Of a stretch of 64,000 nt of DNA, positions 50,591 to 59,983 are shown piece by piece. Source of the stretch: SSF26 sp037443945 (GTDB lineage: Bacteria > Chloroflexota > Anaerolineae > J102); contig JBBINH010000002.1 of NCBI GenBank assembly GCA_037443945.1, positions 124,001 to 188,000 on the forward strand, written 5' to 3'. The stretch's first letter is position 1, and every line of letters starts with the position of its first letter. The notes under the pieces were generated by a model, which saw nothing but the letters and a program-made list of their open reading frames with translations, was not told the DNA's origin and did not search any database. The position numbers and the translations under genes are program-made.

Positions 50591-51571
50591 TTGGAGTCTC
50601 TGCCTTTTGTCACCGTTGCCGTGCCGCTGCGCAACGAAGCCGCACGGTTTCCCGCTCTGTTGGCCTGTTTGCTGGCGCAGACCTATCCGGCCGATCGTCT
50701 GGAGGTGTTTTTGATCGATGGCGGGTCCCATGATGGCACCCGTGCTTTGATCGAGGCGGCCGTAGCCGCCCATCCTCATTTGCATTACCTCGAGAATCCC
50801 CGGCAGTTGCCGGCTGCCGCCCTCAACCTCGCCCTGACCCGCGCTCGGGGCGAGGTTTTTTTGCGCCTGGATGCCCGCACGCGACCGGCGGCCGATTATA
50901 TCGCTCGTTGTGTAGCGGCTTTGCAGGGGGGACCATGGGCGGGTGTGGCCGGCCCGCAGATGGCCGTGGGCGAGACGCCGGCCGCTCAGGCCCATGCCCT
51001 CGCCCTCAATCACCCTCTGGGCACGGGTTTTGCCGCCTATCGCCGCGCCACCCGCCCTATGCTCAGCGAGACGCTTTATCTGGGCGCCTATCGCACAGAC
51101 TGGCTGCGCCGTGTGGGGGGATGGGACGCAGCGTTGGCCGCTACCGAGGATTACGAGCTCAACCTACGCATCCGCCATCAAGGCGGTCGTTTGCTCGTCG
51201 ACCCAAGCATCCGCAGCACGTACCTGGTTCGTGCCTCGTTGCCTGCGCTGGCCGGCCAGTACTACCGCTACGGCCTCTGGCGCACGGTCATCTGGCGGCG
51301 CCATCGCGATGCCGTGATCGCCCGGCATGGGATTCCGGCGCTCTTTTTCCTCGTCCTGCTCCTGACCCTGCTCCTGACACCGCTGACGGTTTGGCCGTTG
51401 CTTGTCGTGGGCGGCGTCTATGCCGGGACCGTGCTGGTCGTAGCCTGCGCTTTGGGTTGGCGATACGGCCTGCACTATGTGCCCCGTCTCCTGCTGACCT
51501 TCCCCACGCTGCACCTGGCCTATGGTGCCGGTTTCTGGTCGGGCCGATTGTGTCCGCCGCGGGTGTCGTAA
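50591..51571 (+). CDS. glycosyltransferase family 2 (ExoA-like)
   Basis: A 326-residue GT-A enzyme: FVTVAVPLRNEAARFPALLA, FLIDGGSHDGTRALIEAA, ALTRARGEVFLRLDARTRP (catalytic-site Asp), GWDAALAATEDYELNLRI (acceptor ED motif), then two or three C-terminal membrane helices (ALFFLVLLLTLLLTPLTVWP). This is the ExoA-type layout of succinoglycan transferases. The start codon appears to be TTG 50591, since no ATG/GTG gives the first beta strand; the ribosome-binding site is weak, so the exact start is uncertain. Confidence 0.85.
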   Translation: MESLPFVTVAVPLRNEAARFPALLACLLAQTYPADRLEVFLIDGGSHDGTRALIEAAVAAHPHLHYLENPRQLPAAALNLALTRARGEVFLRLDARTRPAADYIARCVAALQGGPWAGVAGPQMAVGETPAAQAHALALNHPLGTGFAAYRRATRPMLSETLYLGAYRTDWLRRVGGWDAALAATEDYELNLRIRHQGGRLLVDPSIRSTYLVRASLPALAGQYYRYGLWRTVIWRRHRDAVIARHGIPALFFLVLLLTLLLTPLTVWPLLVVGGVYAGTVLVVACALGWRYGLHYVPRLLLTFPTLHLAYGAGFWSGRLCPPRVS

Positions 51572-51586
51572 GGCCTCCCGTTTGGT

Positions 51587-51606
51587 TCCCTCGTGAGGGA
51601 CGTTTT
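51587..51606 (+). terminator. weak terminator-like hairpin
   Basis: TCCCT (51587-51591) and AGGGA (51596-51600) form a short stem around CGTG, followed by CGTTTT. It lies 16 bases after the GT2 stop and before the promoter of the obg operon. Confidence 0.35.
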
Positions 51607-51643
51607 GGCCGCGGTGGTTTTCAGGGCCTGGACTTGTTTTTCG

Positions 51644-51649
51644 TATAAT
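51644..51649 (+). promoter_or_regulatory. -10 element of the obg-nadD operon
   Basis: A perfect TATAAT at 51644-51649, 73 bases before ATG 51723. No convincing -35 box at 16-18 bases. Probably drives the small protein, obg and nadD. Confidence 0.4.
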
Positions 51650-51722
51650 GGCCTCTCGTTATCCGATTCCCGGCCGTCTCAAATGGGAGCCGTTTTTGTC
51701 CTTGTTTTCCGGAGTTCTGATC

Positions 51723-51935
51723 ATGATGGCAAGCCCTTTCCCCACCTTCGATCTCGATAGCCTGGTTGCCGAGGCGAAAGCCGTACATGAGCGGCTGGAG
51801 GCCCTCTGGGCCGATGAAGGGGTGGACCAATTGCAGATTTTTCTCGACCCCAAGACCTATGCCGTGCTGGCCGAGATCAAAGCCGTCAGCATGGATTTCA
51901 TCGCCCGCGTGGCCGGTTTGCGGGCCGACGGTTGA
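51723..51935 (+). CDS. small acidic protein of unknown function
   Basis: A 70-residue helical protein (FDLDSLVAEAKAVHERLEAL, then KTYAVLAEIKAVSMDFIARV) starting at ATG 51723, eight bases after GGAG (51711-51714). It ends 8 bases before obg, so it is probably co-transcribed. No signal peptide, membrane segment or recognised domain. Whether a homologue accompanies obg in related genomes cannot be judged from this window. Confidence 0.6.
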   Translation: MMASPFPTFDLDSLVAEAKAVHERLEALWADEGVDQLQIFLDPKTYAVLAEIKAVSMDFIARVAGLRADG

Positions 51936-51943
51936 GCAGGACC

Positions 51944-53230
51944 ATGTTTGCCGACGAAGCGACGATCTGGGTCAAGGCGGGTGATGGCGGTAACGGCGCC
52001 GTGGCCTTTCGTCGTGAGAAGTACGTGCCGCGCGGTGGACCTGCCGGCGGCAACGGCGGCAAAGGTGGGGATGTCTACCTGGTCGCCAGTCCCCATCACA
52101 ACACCCTTGCCCATTTTCGGCAGGCCATGCACTTCAAGGCCGGCCGTGGCGGACACGGAGGCGGCTTTAACAAGCAAGGTGCCCAGGGCGAGGATTGTGA
52201 AATCCCGGTACCGCCGGGCACCGTGGTCTACGATGCCGAGACGGACGCTTACCTGGGCGAGCTGTTGCAGCCCGGTGAGCGGTTACTCGTCGCCCGCGGG
52301 GGCCGTGGGGGCCGTGGGAATGCCGCCTTTCGCTCGCCGACCTATCAGACCCCCCGCTTTGCCGAAAAAGGGGAACCGGGCGAAGCACGACGGCTGCGCC
52401 TGGAACTCAAACTCATCGCCGATGTCGGCATCGTCGGCGTACCCAATGCCGGTAAGAGCACCCTGCTGGCAGCCGTGACGCGCGCCCGGCCCAAGATCGC
52501 CGATTATCCCTTCACCACCCTGGAGCCTGAACTGGGCGTGGCCGTTGTCGGTGACCGTGCCATCGTTTGGGCCGATATCCCCGGTCTGATCGAGGGGGCC
52601 CATGCCGGCGCCGGTTTGGGGCTCAACTTTCTGCGTCATATCGAACGCACGCGGCTGCTCATCCATCTGCTCAACGGTCTTAGTCCCGACCCTATGGGCG
52701 ATTACGAGGTCATCAATCAAGAACTGGAGCTGTTCAAGCCCTATCTGGCCGCCAAACCCCAGATCGTCGCCTTCAACAAAATGGATCTGCCGGAGGTGCG
52801 CGAACGCTGGCCGGAGGTGCGGCGCGCTTTTGCCCGCCGGGATGTCGAGATCATACCCATCAGCGCGGCCACGGGTGAGAATACCCGCACCCTACTCGAA
52901 CGTGTGGCCGCACGGCTGGCCGAGTTGCCCCCACCCGAGCCCTTGCCGCATCCCCTGCCGGTTTTGCAGCCGGTGGATGAAGACGCCTTCACCATTGAAC
53001 GGACGCCGGATGGGTGGATCGTGCGTGGCCGGCGCATCGAGCGGGTGGCGGCGATGACAAACTGGAACTACTACGAGGCCATAACCCGTTTTCAGCGCAT
53101 CCTGGAGGCGATGGGCATCCGGCAGGCCCTGGAAGCGGCCGGGGTGCAGGAAGGTGATACCGTTTTCATCGGCCCGGTAGAGCTCGAATGGCGCCAGGAG
53201 GACTCCTTTGAACCCTCCGAGTTTTCCTGA
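51944..53230 (+). CDS. obg: GTPase Obg/CgtA
   Basis: A 428-residue GTPase: glycine-rich Obg domain (residues 1-158; DEATIWVKAGDGGNGAVAFR), G domain (159-330) with GVPNAGKST (G1), TTLEPELGV (G2), DIPGLIEGA (G3), NKMDLP (G4) and SAATGENT (G5), and a C-terminal OCT domain (about 345-420; FTIERTPDGWIVRGRRIE). Obg acts in late 50S ribosome assembly and stress signalling. ATG 51944 was chosen over the in-frame TTG 51932 by alignment to family starts. nadD follows 18 bases later. Confidence 0.97.
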   Translation: MFADEATIWVKAGDGGNGAVAFRREKYVPRGGPAGGNGGKGGDVYLVASPHHNTLAHFRQAMHFKAGRGGHGGGFNKQGAQGEDCEIPVPPGTVVYDAETDAYLGELLQPGERLLVARGGRGGRGNAAFRSPTYQTPRFAEKGEPGEARRLRLELKLIADVGIVGVPNAGKSTLLAAVTRARPKIADYPFTTLEPELGVAVVGDRAIVWADIPGLIEGAHAGAGLGLNFLRHIERTRLLIHLLNGLSPDPMGDYEVINQELELFKPYLAAKPQIVAFNKMDLPEVRERWPEVRRAFARRDVEIIPISAATGENTRTLLERVAARLAELPPPEPLPHPLPVLQPVDEDAFTIERTPDGWIVRGRRIERVAAMTNWNYYEAITRFQRILEAMGIRQALEAAGVQEGDTVFIGPVELEWRQEDSFEPSEFS

Positions 53231-53248
53231 TTCCCTGCTGAGCATCCC

Positions 53249-53866
53249 ATGACGAAGCGCATTGGTCTGTTGGGTGGTACGTTCGATCCCGTCCATCTGG
53301 GGCATCTCATTTTGGCCGAAACGGCGCGTGACACGTTGCAGCTTGACCAGGTCTTCTTCGTGCCGGCGGCCGATCCACCCCATAAGCGCGGCCAGGTCGT
53401 GGCACGCGCCGAAGATCGTCTGGTGATGCTCGAACTGGCTCTGCAGGATAACCCTGCCTTCAGCATCTCCCGCATCGATCTGGAACGCCCCGGACCGCAC
53501 TACACGGCCGACATGGTCGCCCGGATGCGGCAACAGCTCGGTGCTGACACCGAGCTTTGGTTCTTGATGGGCCTGGACTCGCTTATCGACTTTCCGAACT
53601 GGCATGAGCCCAACCGTCTGCGGCAACTGGCGCGGTTGGCCGCCGCCACCCGACCCGGTTATGCCGTGGATTGGGTGCCGCTGGAAGCGGCATTGCCCGG
53701 CATTAGCCGGGAAGTGGTGCTATTGCCCATGCCCGGCGTGAGCATTTCCTCGAATCACCTGCGCCAGCGGATCCAGGAGGGGCGTAGCGTGCGCTATCAG
53801 ATCCCGGAGCCGGTGCGTCAATACATTTTCAAGCGGGGTTTGTATCGCCAAGAGCCGGGTAGTTGA
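53249..53866 (+). CDS. nadD: nicotinate-nucleotide adenylyltransferase
   Basis: A 205-residue nucleotidyltransferase: GLLGGTFDPVHLGHLILA (residues 6-23) with the HxGH catalytic motif, VFFVPAADPPHKRG, MGLDSLIDFPNWHEP, and the C-terminal ISSNHLRQRI corresponding to the ISSTxIR element. It makes deamido-NAD+ from nicotinate mononucleotide and ATP. Downstream of obg, a common arrangement. ATG 53249. Confidence 0.96.
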   Translation: MTKRIGLLGGTFDPVHLGHLILAETARDTLQLDQVFFVPAADPPHKRGQVVARAEDRLVMLELALQDNPAFSISRIDLERPGPHYTADMVARMRQQLGADTELWFLMGLDSLIDFPNWHEPNRLRQLARLAAATRPGYAVDWVPLEAALPGISREVVLLPMPGVSISSNHLRQRIQEGRSVRYQIPEPVRQYIFKRGLYRQEPGS

Positions 53867-53903
53867 GCCCTTATTGGTCCCCAAGCGGCCCCATCAGACC
53901 GAA

Positions 53904-53937
53904 ACGGTGGCACCTGGGGCGCCCAAGGCCCCACCGT
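53904..53937. terminator. hairpin between convergent genes
   Basis: ACGGTGG (53904-53910) pairs with CCACCGT (53931-53937) around a GC-rich centre that can form an inner stem. It sits between the stop of nadD (plus) and the stop of the M42 peptidase gene (minus), where a bidirectional terminator is expected; T tracts are poor on both strands. Confidence 0.4.
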
Positions 53938-53962
53938 CACCAACGTCCCTTCTCCCGACGGA

Positions 53963-55006
53963 TTAGCTCAACACATAGGCGGCGATGAGTCGGCTCGTGG
54001 CCAGAAGGGCCTCGCGATGGGTGCGCTCGTAATGGTGAGTGGCATCCACGCCTGGGCCGATCAGGGCAACACGGGCATCGCCGCCCGCATGCCAGTAGGC
54101 CCCACCGTCCGAGCCGTAGTGGGGATAGATATCCAGGCAAAAGGGAATCCCTTCAAGCCGAGCCAGCTCGCGAAGGCGCCCGGTCAGACCGGGATGATAG
54201 GGACCGCGGCTGTCTTTGGCGCAGAGCACAACGCGATACTCGTCGGCATTCTGACCTTCGCCCACAGGGGCGACATCGAGTACCACCAGCTCTTCCAGCC
54301 CGGGCGGAAATCCACTGGCGCCGCCATGTCCGACTTCCTCATACTCGCCGAAATGGAGCCAGACACTCTGACTCGGTCGCAACCCTGCCCGCTGCACGGC
54401 CCGTATCGCCGTCAGCAGACAGGCCACACAGGCTTTGTTATCGAGATAACGCGAGCGTACAAATCCGGCCGGACTGACTTCGGTCCGGGGATCGAAGGCG
54501 ACGAAATCGCCGACTTCGATGCCCAGCTCGTGCACACCCCAGGCCGTGATGACGTGGACGTCGAGTCGCATTTCCATCGCCTCATCGCCCTTTTCGCCTT
54601 CTGTGGCGGCTCCGTAGACATGCTTGGACGCACGCACCGGTATCAGGCTGCCGCGAATGGCCTCCCCACGATGGGTGAAAACCTGGCAACCCTCGCCCTC
54701 AACCGAACTCCAATCGAAACCACCCACGCGCGTCAAGACCAGACGACCGTTGGGACGGATGCGCTTGACCATGGCGCCCAGGGTGTCGACATGAGCAGCC
54801 AGACCCCTGCGGACCCCCTCTTCTGCGCCAGGCCAGATGGCCCCCAATACGCCCTTGGCCGTGCGCTGGGGTTCTAAACCCAGCTCACGCAGCACGGTCT
54901 CCAGATAACGCAGGGCCGGTTCGGCGCGACCGCTCGGACTGGGAATGGCCAGCAGGGCGAGAAGTTGCTCCAGCAGGTAGTTGTAATCGAAGCCGAGTTC
55001 GGGCAT
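53963..55006 (-). CDS. M42-family metallo-aminopeptidase
   Basis: A 347-residue cytoplasmic protease of the M42 (glutamyl/tetrahedral aminopeptidase) family. Predicted metal ligands: His 72 and Asp 74 in AHVDTLGAMV, bridging Asp 189 in RYLDNKA, catalytic Glu 223-224 in GEYEEVGHGG, and a C-terminal DATHHYERTH His. It removes N-terminal residues from peptides. It is the last gene of the minus-strand amino-acid transporter cluster (8 bases after the ATPase stop), hinting at peptide-derived amino-acid use. Confidence 0.9.
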   Translation of the reverse strand: MPELGFDYNYLLEQLLALLAIPSPSGRAEPALRYLETVLRELGLEPQRTAKGVLGAIWPGAEEGVRRGLAAHVDTLGAMVKRIRPNGRLVLTRVGGFDWSSVEGEGCQVFTHRGEAIRGSLIPVRASKHVYGAATEGEKGDEAMEMRLDVHVITAWGVHELGIEVGDFVAFDPRTEVSPAGFVRSRYLDNKACVACLLTAIRAVQRAGLRPSQSVWLHFGEYEEVGHGGASGFPPGLEELVVLDVAPVGEGQNADEYRVVLCAKDSRGPYHPGLTGRLRELARLEGIPFCLDIYPHYGSDGGAYWHAGGDARVALIGPGVDATHHYERTHREALLATSRLIAAYVLS

Positions 55007-55014
55007 GGGAGCGG

Positions 55015-55758
<744 letters not shown>

Positions 55759-55774
55759 AGGAGCCTTTCCTGAC

Positions 55775-56989
55775 TCAACGCTGGCCTACGCCTAATGCCT
55801 TTTCTAAGCGATGGGAGGCATAGGCCATACCGTAACTGAAGAGCCAATAGACGATGGCGATAAAGGTGTAGACTTCGATTTGACGACCGATGTAAGCAGG
55901 ATTGGCCAGCACGCCACGGGCGATACCGACCAGGTCCAGCAAGCCCACCAGGGCTACTAGGGAGGTATCTTTGAACAAGCCGATGAACTGCCCCACCAGG
56001 ACCGGGATGACGGCCCGCAAGGCCTGGGGCAAGATGATGAGCAGGGTTGTCTGCAGGCCGTTCAGGCCGATGGCACTGGCCGCTTCGTATTGGCCGCGCG
56101 GGATGGCTTGCAGACCTCCGCGCACGTTTTCGGCCATATAGGCGGCCGAGAACAGGATCACCGCCACCATAGCCCGGATAACCCGGTCTACGGTCAAACC
56201 TGGCGGCAAGAAATAGGGCAGCATGACCTGCCCCATGAACAACAGGGTGATAAGCGGCACTCCCCGGATGAACTCAATGTAGATAACGCTCAGGGTGCGT
56301 ATGACCGGCAGACGGCTACGACGACCAAAGGCCAGTAGAACACCCAAGGGGAAGGATGCCACAATCCCCACCACCGTGATCAACAAGGCCAGCAACAACC
56401 CACCCCAGAGATTGGTGGGCACGCGCGGCATGATGCCGATAGCATCCAGGCCCCGAACGAACAGCACACAGAGGGGAAAGCTCAGGAGGAACAGGACAAC
56501 GGTGGGACGACGAAGGAACGTCGGCGCCCGGCGGCCGGCCAGCGCTGCGCCTCCGCCAAGCCCCGTCATAAGCAGCAACTGCCATCCCGACCGCACACCG
56601 TCCACCAGTAACCCTATCCCGGCAACAAGAGGCACCAGCAACAGGACCCATCCCACGCTTTCGCGACGACGCACGAAGACCCCCCACATCAGCCCGGCGC
56701 TCAGAGCGATCAGATGGAGACAAAGCCATAAGCGCCAGACCTGGTCAAGCGGATACTGCCCCTTCATGAACAGGCCGAAGTTATCGGCAATGACATCCCA
56801 ACGGGCCTCGGTGCGGAGCCAGCGCCAGGTAGGAGCGAGGATGACGCCGACCAGGGCCAAAGCCAGGATCGTCAGGAGCACATTGTACCAGGTGCTGAAC
56901 AGGTTGCGGCGCAACCACCCCAAAACGGTATAGCGCTCTACAGGCGGGGGTAGAATCTTGCCGGAAGAAGTCAGCTCGGATGCGATCAT
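55775..56989 (-). CDS. aapM: amino-acid ABC transporter permease, AapM type
   Basis: A 404-residue permease, longer than ordinary PAAT permeases because of an N-terminal extension with extra helices (LLTILALALVGVILAPTWRW, LCLHLIALSAGLMWGVFVR), as in AapM. The C-terminal PAAT core contains YIEFIRGVPLITLLFMGQVM and the ATPase-coupling loop QYEAASAIGLNGLQTTLLII. It pairs with the AapQ-type permease encoded just upstream. Confidence 0.9.
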   Translation of the reverse strand: MIASELTSSGKILPPPVERYTVLGWLRRNLFSTWYNVLLTILALALVGVILAPTWRWLRTEARWDVIADNFGLFMKGQYPLDQVWRLWLCLHLIALSAGLMWGVFVRRRESVGWVLLLVPLVAGIGLLVDGVRSGWQLLLMTGLGGGAALAGRRAPTFLRRPTVVLFLLSFPLCVLFVRGLDAIGIMPRVPTNLWGGLLLALLITVVGIVASFPLGVLLAFGRRSRLPVIRTLSVIYIEFIRGVPLITLLFMGQVMLPYFLPPGLTVDRVIRAMVAVILFSAAYMAENVRGGLQAIPRGQYEAASAIGLNGLQTTLLIILPQALRAVIPVLVGQFIGLFKDTSLVALVGLLDLVGIARGVLANPAYIGRQIEVYTFIAIVYWLFSYGMAYASHRLEKALGVGQR

Positions 56990-56992
56990 CGC

Positions 56993-58189
56993 CTATCGTT
57001 CGACGAGTTGGGTATGGCGATTGTACCAGTTCATAAAGGCCGAGGTGAGCAGGCTAAAGCTGAGATAAACCAACATCGTGATAAGAACCACCTCGACGGC
57101 GCGTCCGCTCTGGTTGAGGATGGTATTGCCTACGCTGAAAAGCTCGGGATAACCCACGGCCACGGCCAGCGAGGAGTTCTTGGTCAGATTGAGATACTGG
57201 CTGGTCAAAGGCGGGATGATGACCCGCAGTGCTTGAGGGAAGATCACCAGCCGCAGCGATTGCATACCGGTTAGACCCAGGGCCGTGGCCGCCTCGCGCT
57301 GCCCTTTGGAGACGGCCTGGATTCCTGCCCGTACCGTATCGGCAATAAACGCCGCCGTGTAAATGACCAACCCGCTGAGCAGGGCCATGTATTCAGGCGA
57401 GAGCGAGATCCCACCCACAAAGGTCCGCTGTCCCGGCTCGGGCCGGCTCAACACCAAAGGCGCGGCCGGCATCCAGGGCCAGGTGAGCAAAGCCACCGCC
57501 AGAAAAACCACCAGGGCCCAAAACCACACCAGGGGCATGCGACCGGTACGTTGCCCTCGCCGGTATAGCCCATAGGCCACGACCAGGGCCAAAGCCAATC
57601 CTCCCAACAGGCCCCAGCGATAGACAGACCAGCCCGGTCCGGCCACAGGCCAGGGCATGAACACGCCTCGATTCGTCAGGTAGATACTTCCCGGCAACGC
57701 CAGCGCCTCTTGCACACGTGGCAGCTTGAAGAACACCCCGGTCGCCAGGAAGAAAAGCAACACCAACAACGGTATGTTGCGCAAAAACTCGATGTAAAGA
57801 GCGGCCAGGCGGGCCACCAACCAGTTTGAGGATAACCGTGCCACCCCGATCACGGTGCCCAAAATCGTGGCCAGGATGATACCGACAAAAGAGACCCGCA
57901 GCGTGTTGAGCAATCCCACCACGAAGGCCCGGCCATGGGTGCTGGTCCGCGTATAGGTGATGAGCGTTTCGCCGATATCAAAACCGGCCGTCTGGCGCAG
58001 GAACCGAAATCCTAACGTAAGCCCCTGGGCGGCCAGGGCATTGACCAGGTTACGATAGAGAAACAGGAAAAGGGCAAGGACCAGCACCACGACCGCTATT
58101 TGCGCCATCACCTGCAAATAGCGCTCGTCGCGCCAGAACGGTGTGGCAGCCCGCTGGGGGACCGACTCGGAAAGGCGCTCCACTTCCAT
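56993..58189 (-). CDS. aapQ: amino-acid ABC transporter permease, AapQ type
   Basis: A 398-residue permease of the AapQ type with a large insertion between the first helices (TAGFDIGETLITYTRTSTHG is the conserved exported segment). The transport core has YIEFLRNIPLLVLLFFLATG and the coupling loop GQREAATALGLTGMQSLRLV. The start was placed at residue ATG 58189; the in-frame upstream start at 58225 lies in the gap after the binding-protein gene. It forms a heterodimer with the AapM-type permease. Confidence 0.9.
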   Translation of the reverse strand: MEVERLSESVPQRAATPFWRDERYLQVMAQIAVVVLVLALFLFLYRNLVNALAAQGLTLGFRFLRQTAGFDIGETLITYTRTSTHGRAFVVGLLNTLRVSFVGIILATILGTVIGVARLSSNWLVARLAALYIEFLRNIPLLVLLFFLATGVFFKLPRVQEALALPGSIYLTNRGVFMPWPVAGPGWSVYRWGLLGGLALALVVAYGLYRRGQRTGRMPLVWFWALVVFLAVALLTWPWMPAAPLVLSRPEPGQRTFVGGISLSPEYMALLSGLVIYTAAFIADTVRAGIQAVSKGQREAATALGLTGMQSLRLVIFPQALRVIIPPLTSQYLNLTKNSSLAVAVGYPELFSVGNTILNQSGRAVEVVLITMLVYLSFSLLTSAFMNWYNRHTQLVER

Positions 58190-58252
58190 CGGCTTCGGCC
58201 GACATGGGGAATGGGCAGGGAGCACTGTGGCTCCCTGCCCTGCGGTTGATGA

Positions 58253-59362
58253 TCAGCGAATGGGCGGCGCGTAGAGCAACCCACCGTCCTTCCAGGAGGC
58301 ATTGAGCCCACGCGGCAGGTTGAAAACCGTGTTGGGCCCCAGGTTCCGGTCATAGATCTCGGCGTAGTTACCCACCATTTTGATGATGTTGTAGGCCCAA
58401 TCATTGGTTAGACCCAGTTTCAGGCCCATATCGCCTTCTTTACCCAATAGCTTCATTATGTTGGGATCGGTCGAATTGGCACGCAGATCGTCCACATTCG
58501 CCGAATTCACCCCCAGCTCTTCGGCGGTAAAGGTGGCGAACACCGTCCACTGGACGATATCGAACCATTGATCATCGCCATGGCGGACCATGGGACCCAG
58601 AGGCTCCTTGGAAAGGGTTTCGGGCAGGATGATATGATCGGCAGGGTTGGGGAAGGTGGATTGCATCCCGACAATGCCCGATTTGTCGGTGGTCCAGGCG
58701 TCACAACGGCCCTCAAGATAGGCTTGCGTGGTCGCTTCGGCCGAATCGAAAACAACCGGTGTATAGCTGATGCCGTTGGCCGCCATCTGATCGGCCAGAT
58801 TGAGTTCGGTGGTTGTGCCCTGTTGCACACAAATGGCAGCGCCGTTGAGGTCTTTGATGGATCGAATGCCGCTGTTCTTGGGAACTTGAATGCCCTGGCC
58901 GTCGTAGAAAGTCGTGTGGACGAAATTGCCACCGTTCTCGGTGTCGCGGGTCAGGGTCCAGGTGGTGTTGCGGATAAGGACGTCGATCTCACCCGACGAG
59001 AGCAGAGTAAAGCGCTCGCGAGCGCTGGCGGGCCGGTATTCCACCTTGCCGGGGTCACCGAAAATGGCCGCAGCCAGGGCTTTGCAAAAGTCAATGTCAA
59101 AACCGGCAAACGTGCCATCCGGTTGCAAAAAGCCGAAACCCGGTACGCTCTGGTTGACACCGCAGATGAGCTTGCCCCGCTCTTTGACAAGCTGAAGCGT
59201 GCTTTTGGCCGCTGCCGGAGCGGGAGCGGGTGGCTGGGTGGGGGCAGCAGCCGGCGTTTCGGCCGGCGCCGTAGGAGGCGGGGTGGCCGCCGGCGCGCAG
59301 GCAGCCAAAAACAGCACTGCTACCATCAACCAGCCGAGCAACAAGGCAGAGGGTCGAGACAT
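58253..59362 (-). CDS. aapJ: amino-acid ABC transporter substrate-binding lipoprotein (AapJ-like)
   Basis: A 369-residue exported lipoprotein: lipobox LFLAAC with Cys at 22, an Ala/Pro/Thr linker (about 25-55), then a PBP2-type domain. GKLICGVNQSVPGFGFLQPD, FAGFDIDFCKALAAAIFGD and LLSSGEIDVLIRNTTWTLTR match AapJ/BztA general L-amino-acid binders. The start is ATG 59362 because AAGGAGG lies eight bases upstream on this strand; the in-frame start at 59479 overlaps promoter sequence. First gene of the transporter operon. Confidence 0.93.
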   Translation of the reverse strand: MSRPSALLLGWLMVAVLFLAACAPAATPPPTAPAETPAAAPTQPPAPAPAAAKSTLQLVKERGKLICGVNQSVPGFGFLQPDGTFAGFDIDFCKALAAAIFGDPGKVEYRPASARERFTLLSSGEIDVLIRNTTWTLTRDTENGGNFVHTTFYDGQGIQVPKNSGIRSIKDLNGAAICVQQGTTTELNLADQMAANGISYTPVVFDSAEATTQAYLEGRCDAWTTDKSGIVGMQSTFPNPADHIILPETLSKEPLGPMVRHGDDQWFDIVQWTVFATFTAEELGVNSANVDDLRANSTDPNIMKLLGKEGDMGLKLGLTNDWAYNIIKMVGNYAEIYDRNLGPNTVFNLPRGLNASWKDGGLLYAPPIR

Positions 59363-59495
59363 AAGCCATTCCTCCTTTGGAAATGAGTGTATGGGTAAAC
59401 AGCGACGACGAACGCGCAACCACAAACACCCCCTCTGCGCAATCGTGTTGGCCTCTGTGTTGAGGAGATCGCGGCGCATTCGCGGTGGCGCAAAA

Positions 59496-59524
59496 CGTTA
59501 CCACGGGAAGTGCCCTCTGTCAAT
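59496..59524 (-). promoter_or_regulatory. promoter of the amino-acid transporter operon
   Basis: On the minus strand a consensus -35 TTGACA (59524-59519) and TAACGT (59501-59496) are 17 bases apart, about 134 bases upstream of ATG 59362. The -10 box is weak; the -35 is perfect. Confidence 0.5.
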
Positions 59525-59602
59525 TTTGGCGGGATTTGGCAAAAAATAGAGCCGGTAACCGCACCAAGAAAGTCGTTCCCGGTCCCTCGCGGACCTTCTT
59601 CC

Positions 59603-59983
59603 TTACCGCCTCTGACGCACGGCTGCCTGCGCCTCCTGTACCCGCCGCAGGAAATGGACCGGCTCCGTGAAGCCACCGGCAATGACGTACTGCACCGGCG
59701 AGTCCGTCAGGTTCGTCACCCACACATCGGCTCCTTCGGGTAGAGGCAAAGCACTGCCTGCCTCGCAGACAAATTCCTCGAATTGGGCGGTCTCAACGCG
59801 GACACGACCGTTGATCAGATAAAAAATTTCTTCACGGCCCTGGCCGGGCCGTAGGCGGCGCCCCGCCTCGTTGGGCGCCATCCGGCCGTAGATGAGATAC
59901 GTTGTCAGGTTTCCGGATTCCTCCGGCCCTAAGGCCACTTCGCCGCTGCGCTCGACGCGACCGGCCAACGGAATCGGTTTCAT
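59603..59983 (-). CDS. cupin-fold protein
   Basis: A 126-residue single-domain cupin: GREEIFYLINGRVRVETAQF occupies the position of cupin motif 1, and ADVWVTNLTDSPVQYVIAGG the position of motif 2. The His-x-His metal pair of motif 1 is absent (Glu-Glu in place), so it may bind metal weakly or serve as a sugar/small-molecule binder. The start overlaps the tsaD stop by 4 bases, so it is translated with tsaD. No function assigned. Confidence 0.75.
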   Translation of the reverse strand: MKPIPLAGRVERSGEVALGPEESGNLTTYLIYGRMAPNEAGRRLRPGQGREEIFYLINGRVRVETAQFEEFVCEAGSALPLPEGADVWVTNLTDSPVQYVIAGGFTEPVHFLRRVQEAQAAVRQRR

